In this document: in pieces, positions 55,184 through 62,737 of the stretch
Numbering within the stretch: position 1 is the first letter of the stretch
Layout: each line of letters starts with the position of its first letter
Assembly (NCBI RefSeq): GCF_016858125.1
Contig: NZ_CP064781.1
Location: 2,923,501-2,987,500, forward strand
Direction: 5' to 3'
Source: Azospira restricta
GTDB taxonomy: Bacteria > Pseudomonadota > Gammaproteobacteria > Burkholderiales > Rhodocyclaceae
Length of the DNA: 64,000 bases
Program-made: the position numbers and the translations under genes
The notes under the pieces: generated by a model
Databases searched by the model: none
Told to the model about the DNA's origin: nothing
What the model saw: only the letters and a program-made list of their open reading frames with translations

Positions 55184-55390
55184 TTAACCACCAGCAGAAT
55201 ACGGGCAAGACGCCGGCGTGCTGATGCAGGTGCCAAGGTTGGTGAACAGTGTATTCAAGGCCGTCCCGGCCGCTGTTGCACCAATAATCAGGACAACCGC
55301 GATCAGCGCCGCAATCAGGCCGTATTCAATCGCCGTCACGCCTTCTTCGTCGCGCAGGAAGCGCATTACGCCTTGAAGTAGTGATTTCAT
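55184..55390 (-). CDS. flp: Flp-type major pilin
   Basis: 68 residues. The leader MKSLLQGVMRFLRDEEG is followed by VTAIEYGLIAALIAVVLI, with Glu and Tyr at +5 and +6 and Gly at -1, the standard Flp cleavage site. It would be the main pilus subunit. The C-terminus has two Cys (CISTPASC). GGAG is 7 bases before the ATG 55390. It is the first gene of the leftward Tad locus. Confidence 0.92.
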   Translation of the reverse strand: MKSLLQGVMRFLRDEEGVTAIEYGLIAALIAVVLIIGATAAGTALNTLFTNLGTCISTPASCPYSAGG

Positions 55391-55590
55391 GACAATCTCC
55401 AATATCGAGGTTCAACACTTGGGGAATAACTGCACAGCACTGGTGCGCCGCCCCTCATCCGGCTCGCCTGACGCCGGCACCTATTCGACATAGCCTGCAT
55501 CAGTCGATTCCTTTATAGGCGCGATGCCCGGCACAAACAAGGAAACGGCCCGCGTCTACGCCAAAGGTAGTAGACGCCGCGCGAGCCCTG

Positions 55591-55596
55591 TACAAT
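55591..55596 (+). promoter_or_regulatory. Candidate -10 element of hpnC
   Basis: A TACAAT lies 51 bp before the chosen hpnC start in the gap divergent from the Flp gene. No strong -35 is visible. Confidence 0.3.
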
Positions 55597-55647
55597 CGGC
55601 GCCCCAAGCCAATTTCCATGAAAACAAGGCACTGGCCGCGAGCCACC

Positions 55648-56457
55648 ATGCCCGTCGATCACTACGAAAATTTTCCGGTCGCTTCGCTGTTGCTGCCAGC
55701 TCGTCTGCGCCAGCCGATCGAAGCCATCTATCGCTTCGCGCGCAGCGCCGACGACATCGCCGACGAAGGGTACGCTGCGCCCGACGAACGGCTGGCCACA
55801 CTCGCCGCCTACGATGCGCAGCTCGATCGCATCGAACGCGGCGAACGGCCGGGCGATCCGCTGTTCGGGCCGCTGCATGACGCCATCGCCGAGTGGCGTC
55901 TGCCGCTCGCGCCGTTCCGCGACCTGCTCGATGCCTTCGCGCAGGACGTGACGAAGACCCGCTACGCCGACTACGCCGAGCTGCTCGACTACTGCCGTCG
56001 TTCCGCCAATCCGGTCGGCCGCCTGCTGCTGCACCTGGTCGACTGCGCGACACCGGAGAATCTCGCACGCTCGGACGCGATCTGCAGCGCGCTGCAGCTG
56101 GCCAACTTCTGGCAGGACATCGCCGTCGACTGGCGGAAGGATCGCGTCTATCTGCCGCAGGACGACCTCGCCCGCTTCGCCGTCGACGAAGCGCAGATCG
56201 CCGACGGGCGCTGCAACGAGAACTGGCAGGCGCTCATCGATTTCCAGATCGAACGCACACGGGCGCTGATGCTCTCCGGCGCGCCGCTGGTGCATGCACT
56301 CCCCGGCCGCATGGGCTGGGAAATCCGCGTCACCGTGCAGGGCGGCCTGCGCATTCTCGAAAAGACCCGCAGGGCGCGCGGCGACGTCTTCCGCCGCCGC
56401 CCCGTGCTCACTCCCCCGGACTGGCTGCTGCTGTTCGCCCGCAGCCTCAGGATGTAG
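55648..56457 (+). CDS. hpnC: Hydroxysqualene synthase HpnC
   Basis: 269 residues. It is a squalene/phytoene-synthase-fold protein with the two Asp-rich motifs RSADDIADE and NFWQDIAVDWRKDR. In the HpnCDE route it turns presqualene diphosphate into hydroxysqualene. ATG 55648 (MPVDHYENFPVASLLLP) is taken because family members begin with this motif; ATG 55618 would add 10 residues. It is followed by hpnD after 3 bp, so the genes form an operon. Confidence 0.9.
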   Translation: MPVDHYENFPVASLLLPARLRQPIEAIYRFARSADDIADEGYAAPDERLATLAAYDAQLDRIERGERPGDPLFGPLHDAIAEWRLPLAPFRDLLDAFAQDVTKTRYADYAELLDYCRRSANPVGRLLLHLVDCATPENLARSDAICSALQLANFWQDIAVDWRKDRVYLPQDDLARFAVDEAQIADGRCNENWQALIDFQIERTRALMLSGAPLVHALPGRMGWEIRVTVQGGLRILEKTRRARGDVFRRRPVLTPPDWLLLFARSLRM

Positions 56458-56460
56458 GAC

Positions 56461-57297
56461 ATGACCCCCGACGAATACTGCCAACAGAAGGCCGCGGGCA
56501 GCGGCTCCAGCTTCTACTACAGCTTCCTCTTCCTGCCGCCCGAGCGGCGGCGCGCGATCACCGCGCTCTACGCCTTCTGCCGCGAGGTCGACGACGTCGT
56601 CGACGAATGCCACGACCCGCAGATCGCCGCCACCAAGCTGGCCTGGTGGCGGCAGGAAGTCGCCCGGCTCTATGACGGCAAGGCCGGCCATCCGGTGACG
56701 CAGGCGCTGCAGGGCGTGCTGCCGCAGTTCGACCTGCCGCAGGAGCAGCTGCTGGAGATCATCGACGGCATGGAGATGGACCTCACGCAGTCGCGCTACC
56801 TCGACTTCAAGGCGCTCTCGCTCTACTGCTACCGCGTCGCCAGCGTCGTCGGCCTGCTTGCCGCCGAGATCTTCGGCTACCAGGACCGCCGCACGCAGAA
56901 ATATGCGCACGACCTGGGCATGGCCTTCCAGCTCACCAACATCATCCGCGACGTCGGCGAGGACGCGCGGCGCGGCCGCATCTACCTGCCGATCGACGAG
57001 CTGCAGCAGTTCGGCGTGAAGGCCGCCGACATCCTCAACGCGCGCTATTCCGACGAGTTCCGCCGACTGATGGAATTCCAGATCGAGCGCGCCGAGCGTT
57101 ACTACGAACAGGCGCTCGCGCAACTGCCCGAAGGCGACCGCCGCGCGCAGCGTCCCGGCCTGGTGATGGCGGCGATCTACCGCACGCTGCTCGACGAAAT
57201 CCGCCGCGACGGCTGCCAGGTACTGACGCAGCGGACCTCGCTGACGCCGCTCAGGAAGCTGTGGCTGGCGGTGAAGACCTGGGTCAAGGCGGGATGA
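56461..57297 (+). CDS. hpnD: Presqualene diphosphate synthase HpnD
   Basis: 278 residues of the squalene/phytoene synthase family. Asp-rich motifs REVDDVVDE and NIIRDVGEDARRGR are present. It joins two farnesyl diphosphates to presqualene diphosphate. It lies 3 bp after hpnC. The gap to hpnE (108 bp) carries a dispersed GC-rich repeat. Confidence 0.93.
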   Translation: MTPDEYCQQKAAGSGSSFYYSFLFLPPERRRAITALYAFCREVDDVVDECHDPQIAATKLAWWRQEVARLYDGKAGHPVTQALQGVLPQFDLPQEQLLEIIDGMEMDLTQSRYLDFKALSLYCYRVASVVGLLAAEIFGYQDRRTQKYAHDLGMAFQLTNIIRDVGEDARRGRIYLPIDELQQFGVKAADILNARYSDEFRRLMEFQIERAERYYEQALAQLPEGDRRAQRPGLVMAAIYRTLLDEIRRDGCQVLTQRTSLTPLRKLWLAVKTWVKAG

Positions 57298-57334
57298 AAT
57301 CCCGCCCCGTGCTCACTGCGTTCGCGCCCCCCGC

Positions 57335-57395
57335 CGAGACGCTGGCCGTTCCTGGGGCGCCCCAAGGGGGCTTCCTTCGGGGCGCGGCCCGGCGA
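57335..57395. repeat. GC-rich dispersed intergenic element, copy B
   Basis: In reverse orientation this segment matches the element at 9634-9690 (CGCCGGGCCGCGCCCCG, AGGAAGCCCC). It also carries GGGGCGCCCCAAGGGGG, close to the tail of the 49-bp repeats at 2641-2786. It lies between hpnD and hpnE. Confidence 0.6.
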
Positions 57396-57405
57396 AAGGC
57401 CTGAG

Positions 57406-58692
57406 GTGAGCGGCTTCGGACAGGTCGCTGTCATCGGCGCCGGCTGGGCCGGCCTCGCCTGCGCCGTCGAGCTCGCCGCCGCCGGCCGCCCGGTGGTCGT
57501 GTTCGAGGCCTCGCGGCGGCTCGGCGGGCGCGCGCGCAGCGTGGAACTCGACGGCCGCCTGGTCGACAATGGCCAGCACCTGCTCGTCGGCGCCTACGCC
57601 GAGACACTGCGCCTGATCGGGCGGACCGGCGCCGACCCGGCGCAATTGTTCTGGCGCCTGCCGCTGCGCCTCGATTATCCCGGCGCCTTCCGCCTGCGCC
57701 TGCCCGAGTTGCCGCCGCCCTGGCACCTCGCCGCCGGCCTGCTCGCTGCGGAAAGCGCAAGCCTGCGCGACAAGCTGTCGGCGGCGCTGTTCATGCAGCG
57801 ACTGAAGCTCGACGGCTTCCGCCTGCGCCGCGACACCACCGTCGCCGCCTGGCTGGACGCCCACCGTCAGCACGGCGCGATCCGCCGCTTCCTGTGGGAA
57901 CCGCTCTGCCTCGCCGCGCTCAACACCGCCCCGCAGCGCGCCTCGGCGCAGATCTTCGCCAACGTGCTGCGCGACAGCCTGGGCGGCCCGCGCGGCGCCA
58001 CCGACCTGCTGCTGCAGCGCAGCGACCTCGGCCGGATCTTTCCCGAACACGCGGCGCACTACCTCACCGAGAAGGGCAGCGAAATCCGCTGCGCGCACCG
58101 CGTCCGCGACCTGCAGCGCCAGGGCAACGGCTGGCAGGTCGACGGCCGGCAGGTCGATCAGGTGGTTCTCGCCGTCGCGCCGCAGCACGTGCCGGCGCTG
58201 CTCGTCTCGCGCCCCGCGCACGAGCCGCTGCTGCGCCAGATCGCCGACTACGACTACGAGCCGATCGCCACCGTCTACCTCGCCTACCCGGAAGCGGTGC
58301 GTCTGCCCTTCCCCATGCTCGGGCTGACCGGCCCGCTCGGACAGTGGGTCTTCGACCGCAGCAGCCAGGGCGGTCCCGCCGGCCTGCTCGCCTTCGTCCT
58401 CTCCGCCGAAGGCGGCTGGGAGACGCTGACCGACGACGAACTGGCGGCGACGCTGCACGCCGAACTGTGCGCGGCGCTCGGCCCGCTGCCGCCGCCGCGC
58501 TGGCAGCGCAGCATCCGCGAACGCCGCGCCACCTTCCGCTGCCGCCCGGACCTGCCCCGCCCGGGCTGCGAGACCGCCGAGCGCGGCCTGTGGCTGGCCG
58601 GCGACTATACTTGCAGCGAATATCCGGCGACCATCGAAGGCGCGGTCAGGAGCGGCGTCGCCGCCGCCCGCGCGGTGCTCGCCGGGAAATGA
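57406..58692 (+). CDS. hpnE: Hydroxysqualene dehydroxylase HpnE
   Basis: 428 residues with an N-terminal FAD site (VAVIGAGWAGLACAVELAAA) and VVFEASRRLGGRAR. The C-terminus holds the GDYTCSEYPATIEGAV motif of amine-oxidase-fold flavoproteins. It reduces hydroxysqualene to squalene. The start is GTG 57406. Its stop abuts the stop of the convergent zinc-ribbon gene. Confidence 0.92.
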   Translation: MSGFGQVAVIGAGWAGLACAVELAAAGRPVVVFEASRRLGGRARSVELDGRLVDNGQHLLVGAYAETLRLIGRTGADPAQLFWRLPLRLDYPGAFRLRLPELPPPWHLAAGLLAAESASLRDKLSAALFMQRLKLDGFRLRRDTTVAAWLDAHRQHGAIRRFLWEPLCLAALNTAPQRASAQIFANVLRDSLGGPRGATDLLLQRSDLGRIFPEHAAHYLTEKGSEIRCAHRVRDLQRQGNGWQVDGRQVDQVVLAVAPQHVPALLVSRPAHEPLLRQIADYDYEPIATVYLAYPEAVRLPFPMLGLTGPLGQWVFDRSSQGGPAGLLAFVLSAEGGWETLTDDELAATLHAELCAALGPLPPPRWQRSIRERRATFRCRPDLPRPGCETAERGLWLAGDYTCSEYPATIEGAVRSGVAAARAVLAGK

Positions 58693-58929
58693 TCAACCCT
58701 GGTTCTGCTTGACCAGCGCCGCCTTGATCGTCGGCATGTACTCGTGCCAGAGATACCAGGCGCCGCCGCCGAACAGCAGCAGCGCGACCGTCAGCTGAAC
58801 CAGCAAGGACCGCAGTTCGCGCTGCTGCCGGCTGATCTTCCGGCCCGGATCGGTGGCGCCGCAGCCCGGACAGGCCTGCGCCGAGGTGTCGACGGTGTGG
58901 CCGCAGGCGCGGCAGGGAACTAGGGGCAT
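58693..58929 (-). CDS. Small zinc-ribbon membrane protein
   Basis: 78 residues. An N-terminal zinc ribbon (CRACGHTVDTSAQACPGCG) is followed by a basic stretch and one membrane helix (LTVALLLFGGGAWYLW). Function unknown. It overlaps the end of the upstream membrane protein gene by 10 bp, so the two may be co-translated. Confidence 0.72.
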   Translation of the reverse strand: MPLVPCRACGHTVDTSAQACPGCGATDPGRKISRQQRELRSLLVQLTVALLLFGGGAWYLWHEYMPTIKAALVKQNQG

Positions 58930-60230
58930 GGACGATTTTCCGTTTCGCAGCTTCGTTTAGACGACGCCAGTTCGCGGCATGTGGACGTTGCCGGCACAAA
59001 TACCAAGGGGCCGACACGATCATCGTCGCCGCTGCTCGAACCAACATTACTATGCGCCAGCATCATCGCCGCTTCCCGAGCGCGGCGCCAGACCATCCAG
59101 AGCATGGCAGCGGTGACGAACGGCGCAAGCTGCAGATAGATGCCGCCGGTCAGCGGCGCCACCATCGCCGGCCACGCCCAGCACAACACCAGAATCTCGC
59201 GCTCCCGCGGAAGCCAGCCGTGGCGCAGGCCATGCATGCCGCACCAGGCGATCGGCAGTGCCATCAGCGCGAGGTCATAGTCGAACAGATAGGGACTGAC
59301 CAGCAGCGTGCCGCTGACCAACGCTGCCGCCTTCAGTCCGTAATCGATCCTCTGCCACCAGATCCAGGTCACGCAGGCGATCGCGGCCAGCGCGCCGATC
59401 GCCTGCAGCGCATAAGCGAACAGCGTCGGCGCGCCGAGCAGCTTGGCGAGCGCGAACAGCGTCGGCATCTTCGGCCACGGCAGCCAGCCGGCCTCCATGA
59501 TCAGACGTACCAGCTTGAGATTGCCGACGAAGGCCGTCAGCGTGGCGTCGCCGAGCACGACGACACTGACGCCGAGGAACGCCAGCGCGGTCAGCACCGC
59601 AGCGAACAGCGCCCGCCAGGCACCCATGCAGATGAAGGCGATCGGCAGCAACACCGCCAAATGTGGCTTGATCGCGAGCAGGCCGGCGCAAATACCGGCG
59701 AGCACCGGCCGTCGCTCGAGCAACAGCAGCGTGGCGCCGAGCAGCGCGCCGGTGAGGAAGGCGTTCTGCCCGTGGAAGGCATTGACGAACACTCCCGGAA
59801 AGGCGAGGAACAGCATACCGGCGCCGGCCGGCGCGGCGATCCGGCGGACGACGCCCCAATAGACGCCCAGCGTGGCCGCGACGAAGACGACGTAAGACCA
59901 GAAGTACGGCAGCAGCGACAGCGGCAGCACGACCAGGTAGAAGGTCGGCGGGTAATGCCACAGGAAGACCATGCCCAGCGTCGGCACCGCGCCCTGCTGT
60001 ACAGCAAAGATCTTGGTCGGGTCGTAAGCGGCGACCGGCGCACCGTCGAGCGCGATGCGCGAAGCCGACCAGAAGGTCATGAAGTCGTAGCCGATCGGCT
60101 TGCCGAACGGGTCCATCATCCCCGTCGCAGCGAGCCCCCAGCCGATGCAAAACAACACGTAGAGCACGATGAACAGGCGCGGATAACCGCGCAGTCGGTC
60201 GGCATTGAGCCAGTGTCCGTCATCGTGCAT
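58920..60230 (-). CDS. Polytopic membrane protein of the GT87/DUF2029 type
   Basis: 436 residues with about ten hydrophobic helices. An Asp in PIGYDFMTFWSAS and the later HGQNAFLTGALLG match the GT87 (alpha-mannosyltransferase-like) family that uses polyprenyl-phosphate sugar donors. Its real substrate is unknown. ATG 60230 is chosen since the preceding 17 codons run into the adjacent gene region. It is in the same direction as the ABC ATPase gene 22 bp upstream, so the two may be co-transcribed. Confidence 0.75.
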   Translation of the reverse strand: MHDDGHWLNADRLRGYPRLFIVLYVLFCIGWGLAATGMMDPFGKPIGYDFMTFWSASRIALDGAPVAAYDPTKIFAVQQGAVPTLGMVFLWHYPPTFYLVVLPLSLLPYFWSYVVFVAATLGVYWGVVRRIAAPAGAGMLFLAFPGVFVNAFHGQNAFLTGALLGATLLLLERRPVLAGICAGLLAIKPHLAVLLPIAFICMGAWRALFAAVLTALAFLGVSVVVLGDATLTAFVGNLKLVRLIMEAGWLPWPKMPTLFALAKLLGAPTLFAYALQAIGALAAIACVTWIWWQRIDYGLKAAALVSGTLLVSPYLFDYDLALMALPIAWCGMHGLRHGWLPREREILVLCWAWPAMVAPLTGGIYLQLAPFVTAAMLWMVWRRAREAAMMLAHSNVGSSSGDDDRVGPLVFVPATSTCRELASSKRSCETENRPCP

Positions 60231-60252
60231 GGCCGAGCCCCTCTTCGGTTGG

Positions 60253-60945
60253 CTAGTCGAGATTCTCCATCCGTCCCGCATGCATGCGCAAGCGGCGCCC
60301 GCAGCGGGCGGCGATCTCCTCGTCGTGGGTGACGAGGATCAGCGTCGTGCCGCGCTCGGCGTTGATCGCGAACATCAGGTCGATGATCTGGTGGCCGGTG
60401 GCGGCGTCGAGGTTGCCGGTCGGCTCGTCGGCGAGGATCAGCTTCGGGCCGGGGGCGAAGGCGCGGGCGAGCGCGACGCGCTGCTGTTCGCCGCCGGAGA
60501 GGTGCTTCGGATAGTGGCCGAGGCGGTGCGCGAGACCGACCCGTTCCAGCCAGCCGCGCGCCTCGCCGCCGGCGGAGCGCTGGCCGGCCAGCTCGAGCGG
60601 CAGCATCACGTTCTCGAGCGCGGTGAGCGAGGGCAAAAGCTGGAAGGACTGGAAGACGAAGCCGAGCATCTGCCCGCGCAGCACGGCGCGCGCGTCCTCG
60701 TCGAGCGTCGTGATGTCGCGGCCGTCGAGGCGGACGCTGCCGGCGGTCGGCAGATCGAGGCCGGCGAGCAGGCCGAGCAGCGTCGATTTGCCGGAGCCGG
60801 AGGCGCCGACAATGGCGACCGTCTCGCCGGGCGCCACGGCGAACGAAATCTCGTGCAGAATGACCAGCGGCTCGCCGCCGCTGTCGACCTGCTTGCCCAA
60901 TCCTTCGACCCTGACCACTTCCGTTTCCGCCGCCGTATCGTCCAT
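60253..60945 (-). CDS. ybbA: ABC transporter ATP-binding protein (YbbA/LolD-like)
   Basis: 230 residues with VGASGSGKSTLL, LSGGEQQRVALARA, LILADEPTGNLD and VTHDEEIAARC. It is a MacB/LolD-type ATPase, close to E. coli YbbA, which is also divergent from tesA. The permease partner (YbbP) is not present in this window. The start ATG (60943-60945) overlaps the tesA start. Confidence 0.88.
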   Translation of the reverse strand: MDDTAAETEVVRVEGLGKQVDSGGEPLVILHEISFAVAPGETVAIVGASGSGKSTLLGLLAGLDLPTAGSVRLDGRDITTLDEDARAVLRGQMLGFVFQSFQLLPSLTALENVMLPLELAGQRSAGGEARGWLERVGLAHRLGHYPKHLSGGEQQRVALARAFAPGPKLILADEPTGNLDAATGHQIIDLMFAINAERGTTLILVTHDEEIAARCGRRLRMHAGRMENLD

Positions 60946-61555
60946 GCGCTCCACGCTTCGTCTGCTGGTTCTCTTCGCCTTCGTTCTGCTCGCTCCGGCC
61001 GCACACGCAGCGCGGACCATCCTGGTCTACGGCGACTCGCTGTCGGCCGGCTTCGGCATCCGCCAGGACGCCGCCTGGCCGGCGCTGTTGCAGAAACGCC
61101 TTGCCGAGCGGCGTCTCGATTATAGCGTCGTCAATGCCAGCATCTCCGGCGAGACCACCAGCGGCGGCCGCAGCCGTATCGCCGAGGCGCTCGCCCGCCA
61201 CAAGCCGGCGGTGGTGGTCGTCGCGCTCGGCGCCAACGACGGCCTGCGCGGCCTGCCGCTCGCCGGCATGCGCGACAACCTCGCCGGCATCGTCGCCGCG
61301 GCGAAACGGGCGAAGGCGCAGGTGCTGCTGGTCGGCATGCGCCTGCCGCCGAACTACGGCGCCTACGCCGACGAGTTCGCGCAGAGCTTCCGCACGCTGG
61401 CGCAGCGGGAGAAGACGCCGCTGGTGCCCTTCCTGCTCGACGGCATCGCCGACCAGCCCGCACTCTTCCAGCCCGACGCGCTGCACCCGACCGCGGCGGC
61501 GCAGCCGCGCCTGCTCGACAACGTCTGGGAAGGGCTGGCGCCACTGCTAAAATAG
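60944..61555 (+). CDS. tesA: Periplasmic arylesterase/lysophospholipase TesA
   Basis: 203 residues with a signal peptide (MRSTLRLLVLFAFVLLAPAA) and GDSL-hydrolase motifs: catalytic Ser32 in YGDSLSAG, Gly/Asn in ALGANDG, and the Asp-His pair in PDALHPTAAA. It hydrolyses acyl esters and thioesters in the periplasm. Its start shares bases with the divergent ybbA start. It is followed by mnmH after 5 bp. Confidence 0.93.
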   Translation: MRSTLRLLVLFAFVLLAPAAHAARTILVYGDSLSAGFGIRQDAAWPALLQKRLAERRLDYSVVNASISGETTSGGRSRIAEALARHKPAVVVVALGANDGLRGLPLAGMRDNLAGIVAAAKRAKAQVLLVGMRLPPNYGAYADEFAQSFRTLAQREKTPLVPFLLDGIADQPALFQPDALHPTAAAQPRLLDNVWEGLAPLLK

Positions 61556-61560
61556 CGGCC

Positions 61561-62619
61561 ATGAAATCCGGCCCCTCGTACCTGCTGTCCATCGACAAGC
61601 TCACCAGTACCCCGTTCAGCGACATCATCGACGTCCGCTCGCCGGCGGAATTCGCCGACGACCACATTCCCGGCGCGATCAGCTGCCCGGTGCTGTCCAA
61701 CGACGAGCGCGCCGAGATCGGCACGATCTACAAGCAGGTGTCGCCATTCGAGGCGAAGAAGCGCGGCGCGGCGCTGGTCGCGCGCAACATCGCCCGCCAC
61801 CTCGAAGAACGCTTCCTCGACCGGCCGCGGGATTGGCGGCCGCTGGTCTATTGCTGGCGCGGCGGCCAGCGCAGCGGCGCGATGGTCACCATCTTCCGCC
61901 AGATCGGCTGGCACGCCTGCCAGCTCGAAGGCGGCTACAAGGCCTACCGGCAGCAGGTCGTCGCCGAACTCGGCGAACTGCCGCGGCGCTTCGATTTCCG
62001 CGTCGTCTGCGGCGCCACCGGCAGCGGCAAGAGCCGCATCCTGCAGGAGATCGGCCGCCTCGGTGGGCAGATCGTCGACCTCGAGGCGCTCGCCTGCCAC
62101 AAGGGCTCGGTGCTCGGCGTGCTGCCCGGCCAGCCGCAGCCCTCGCAGAAGATGTTCGAGTCGCAGCTGTTGCAGGCGCTGCGCGGGCTGGATGCGGCCC
62201 GCCCGGTCTACGTCGAGGCGGAGAGCCGCAAGATCGGCCGCCTGCAGGTCCCGGAGGCGATGATCGAGACGATGCGCGCCGGCCAGTGCGTCGGCATCGA
62301 GGCGCCGCGCGCCGCACGCGTCGCCTTCCTGCTGCGCGACTACGACTATTTCCTGAACGACCCGGCCTGGCTGAACAGCCGGCTCGCCGCGCTGAAGGAC
62401 TTGCGCGGCGGCGAGACGGTCGCCCGCTGGCAGGACTACGCCAACGCCGGCCGCTGGCCGGAGCTGGTCGAGGAGCTGCTCGCCGATCACTACGACCCGC
62501 TCTACGAGCGCTCGCAGAACCGCAACTACAGCGGCTACGGCGAACCGCGGACGGTCGCCGCGCCGGATCTGTCGCCGGCCGGCATCGCCGCCGTCGCGCG
62601 GCAGATCCTCGCGGCCTGA
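61561..62619 (+). CDS. mnmH: tRNA 2-selenouridine synthase MnmH (SelU)
   Basis: 352 residues. An N-terminal rhodanese domain has the catalytic Cys98 in VYCWRGGQRSGAM. A P-loop (GATGSGKS, 151-158) follows in the C-terminal domain. The enzyme replaces the 2-sulfur of wobble 2-thiouridine with selenium using selenophosphate. It is 5 bp after tesA. No selD or selA is in this window. Confidence 0.92.
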   Translation: MKSGPSYLLSIDKLTSTPFSDIIDVRSPAEFADDHIPGAISCPVLSNDERAEIGTIYKQVSPFEAKKRGAALVARNIARHLEERFLDRPRDWRPLVYCWRGGQRSGAMVTIFRQIGWHACQLEGGYKAYRQQVVAELGELPRRFDFRVVCGATGSGKSRILQEIGRLGGQIVDLEALACHKGSVLGVLPGQPQPSQKMFESQLLQALRGLDAARPVYVEAESRKIGRLQVPEAMIETMRAGQCVGIEAPRAARVAFLLRDYDYFLNDPAWLNSRLAALKDLRGGETVARWQDYANAGRWPELVEELLADHYDPLYERSQNRNYSGYGEPRTVAAPDLSPAGIAAVARQILAA

Positions 62620-62737
62620 GCGCTGCTCGGGTGCCGCTCCCGGCCACCCGGCCGGGGCCGCGCACGATACATTGCGGTACACGGCCGCCGGCCCGGCCAA
62701 GCTATACTCCGCCGTACTTTCGCGCCAGCCGCCACGC

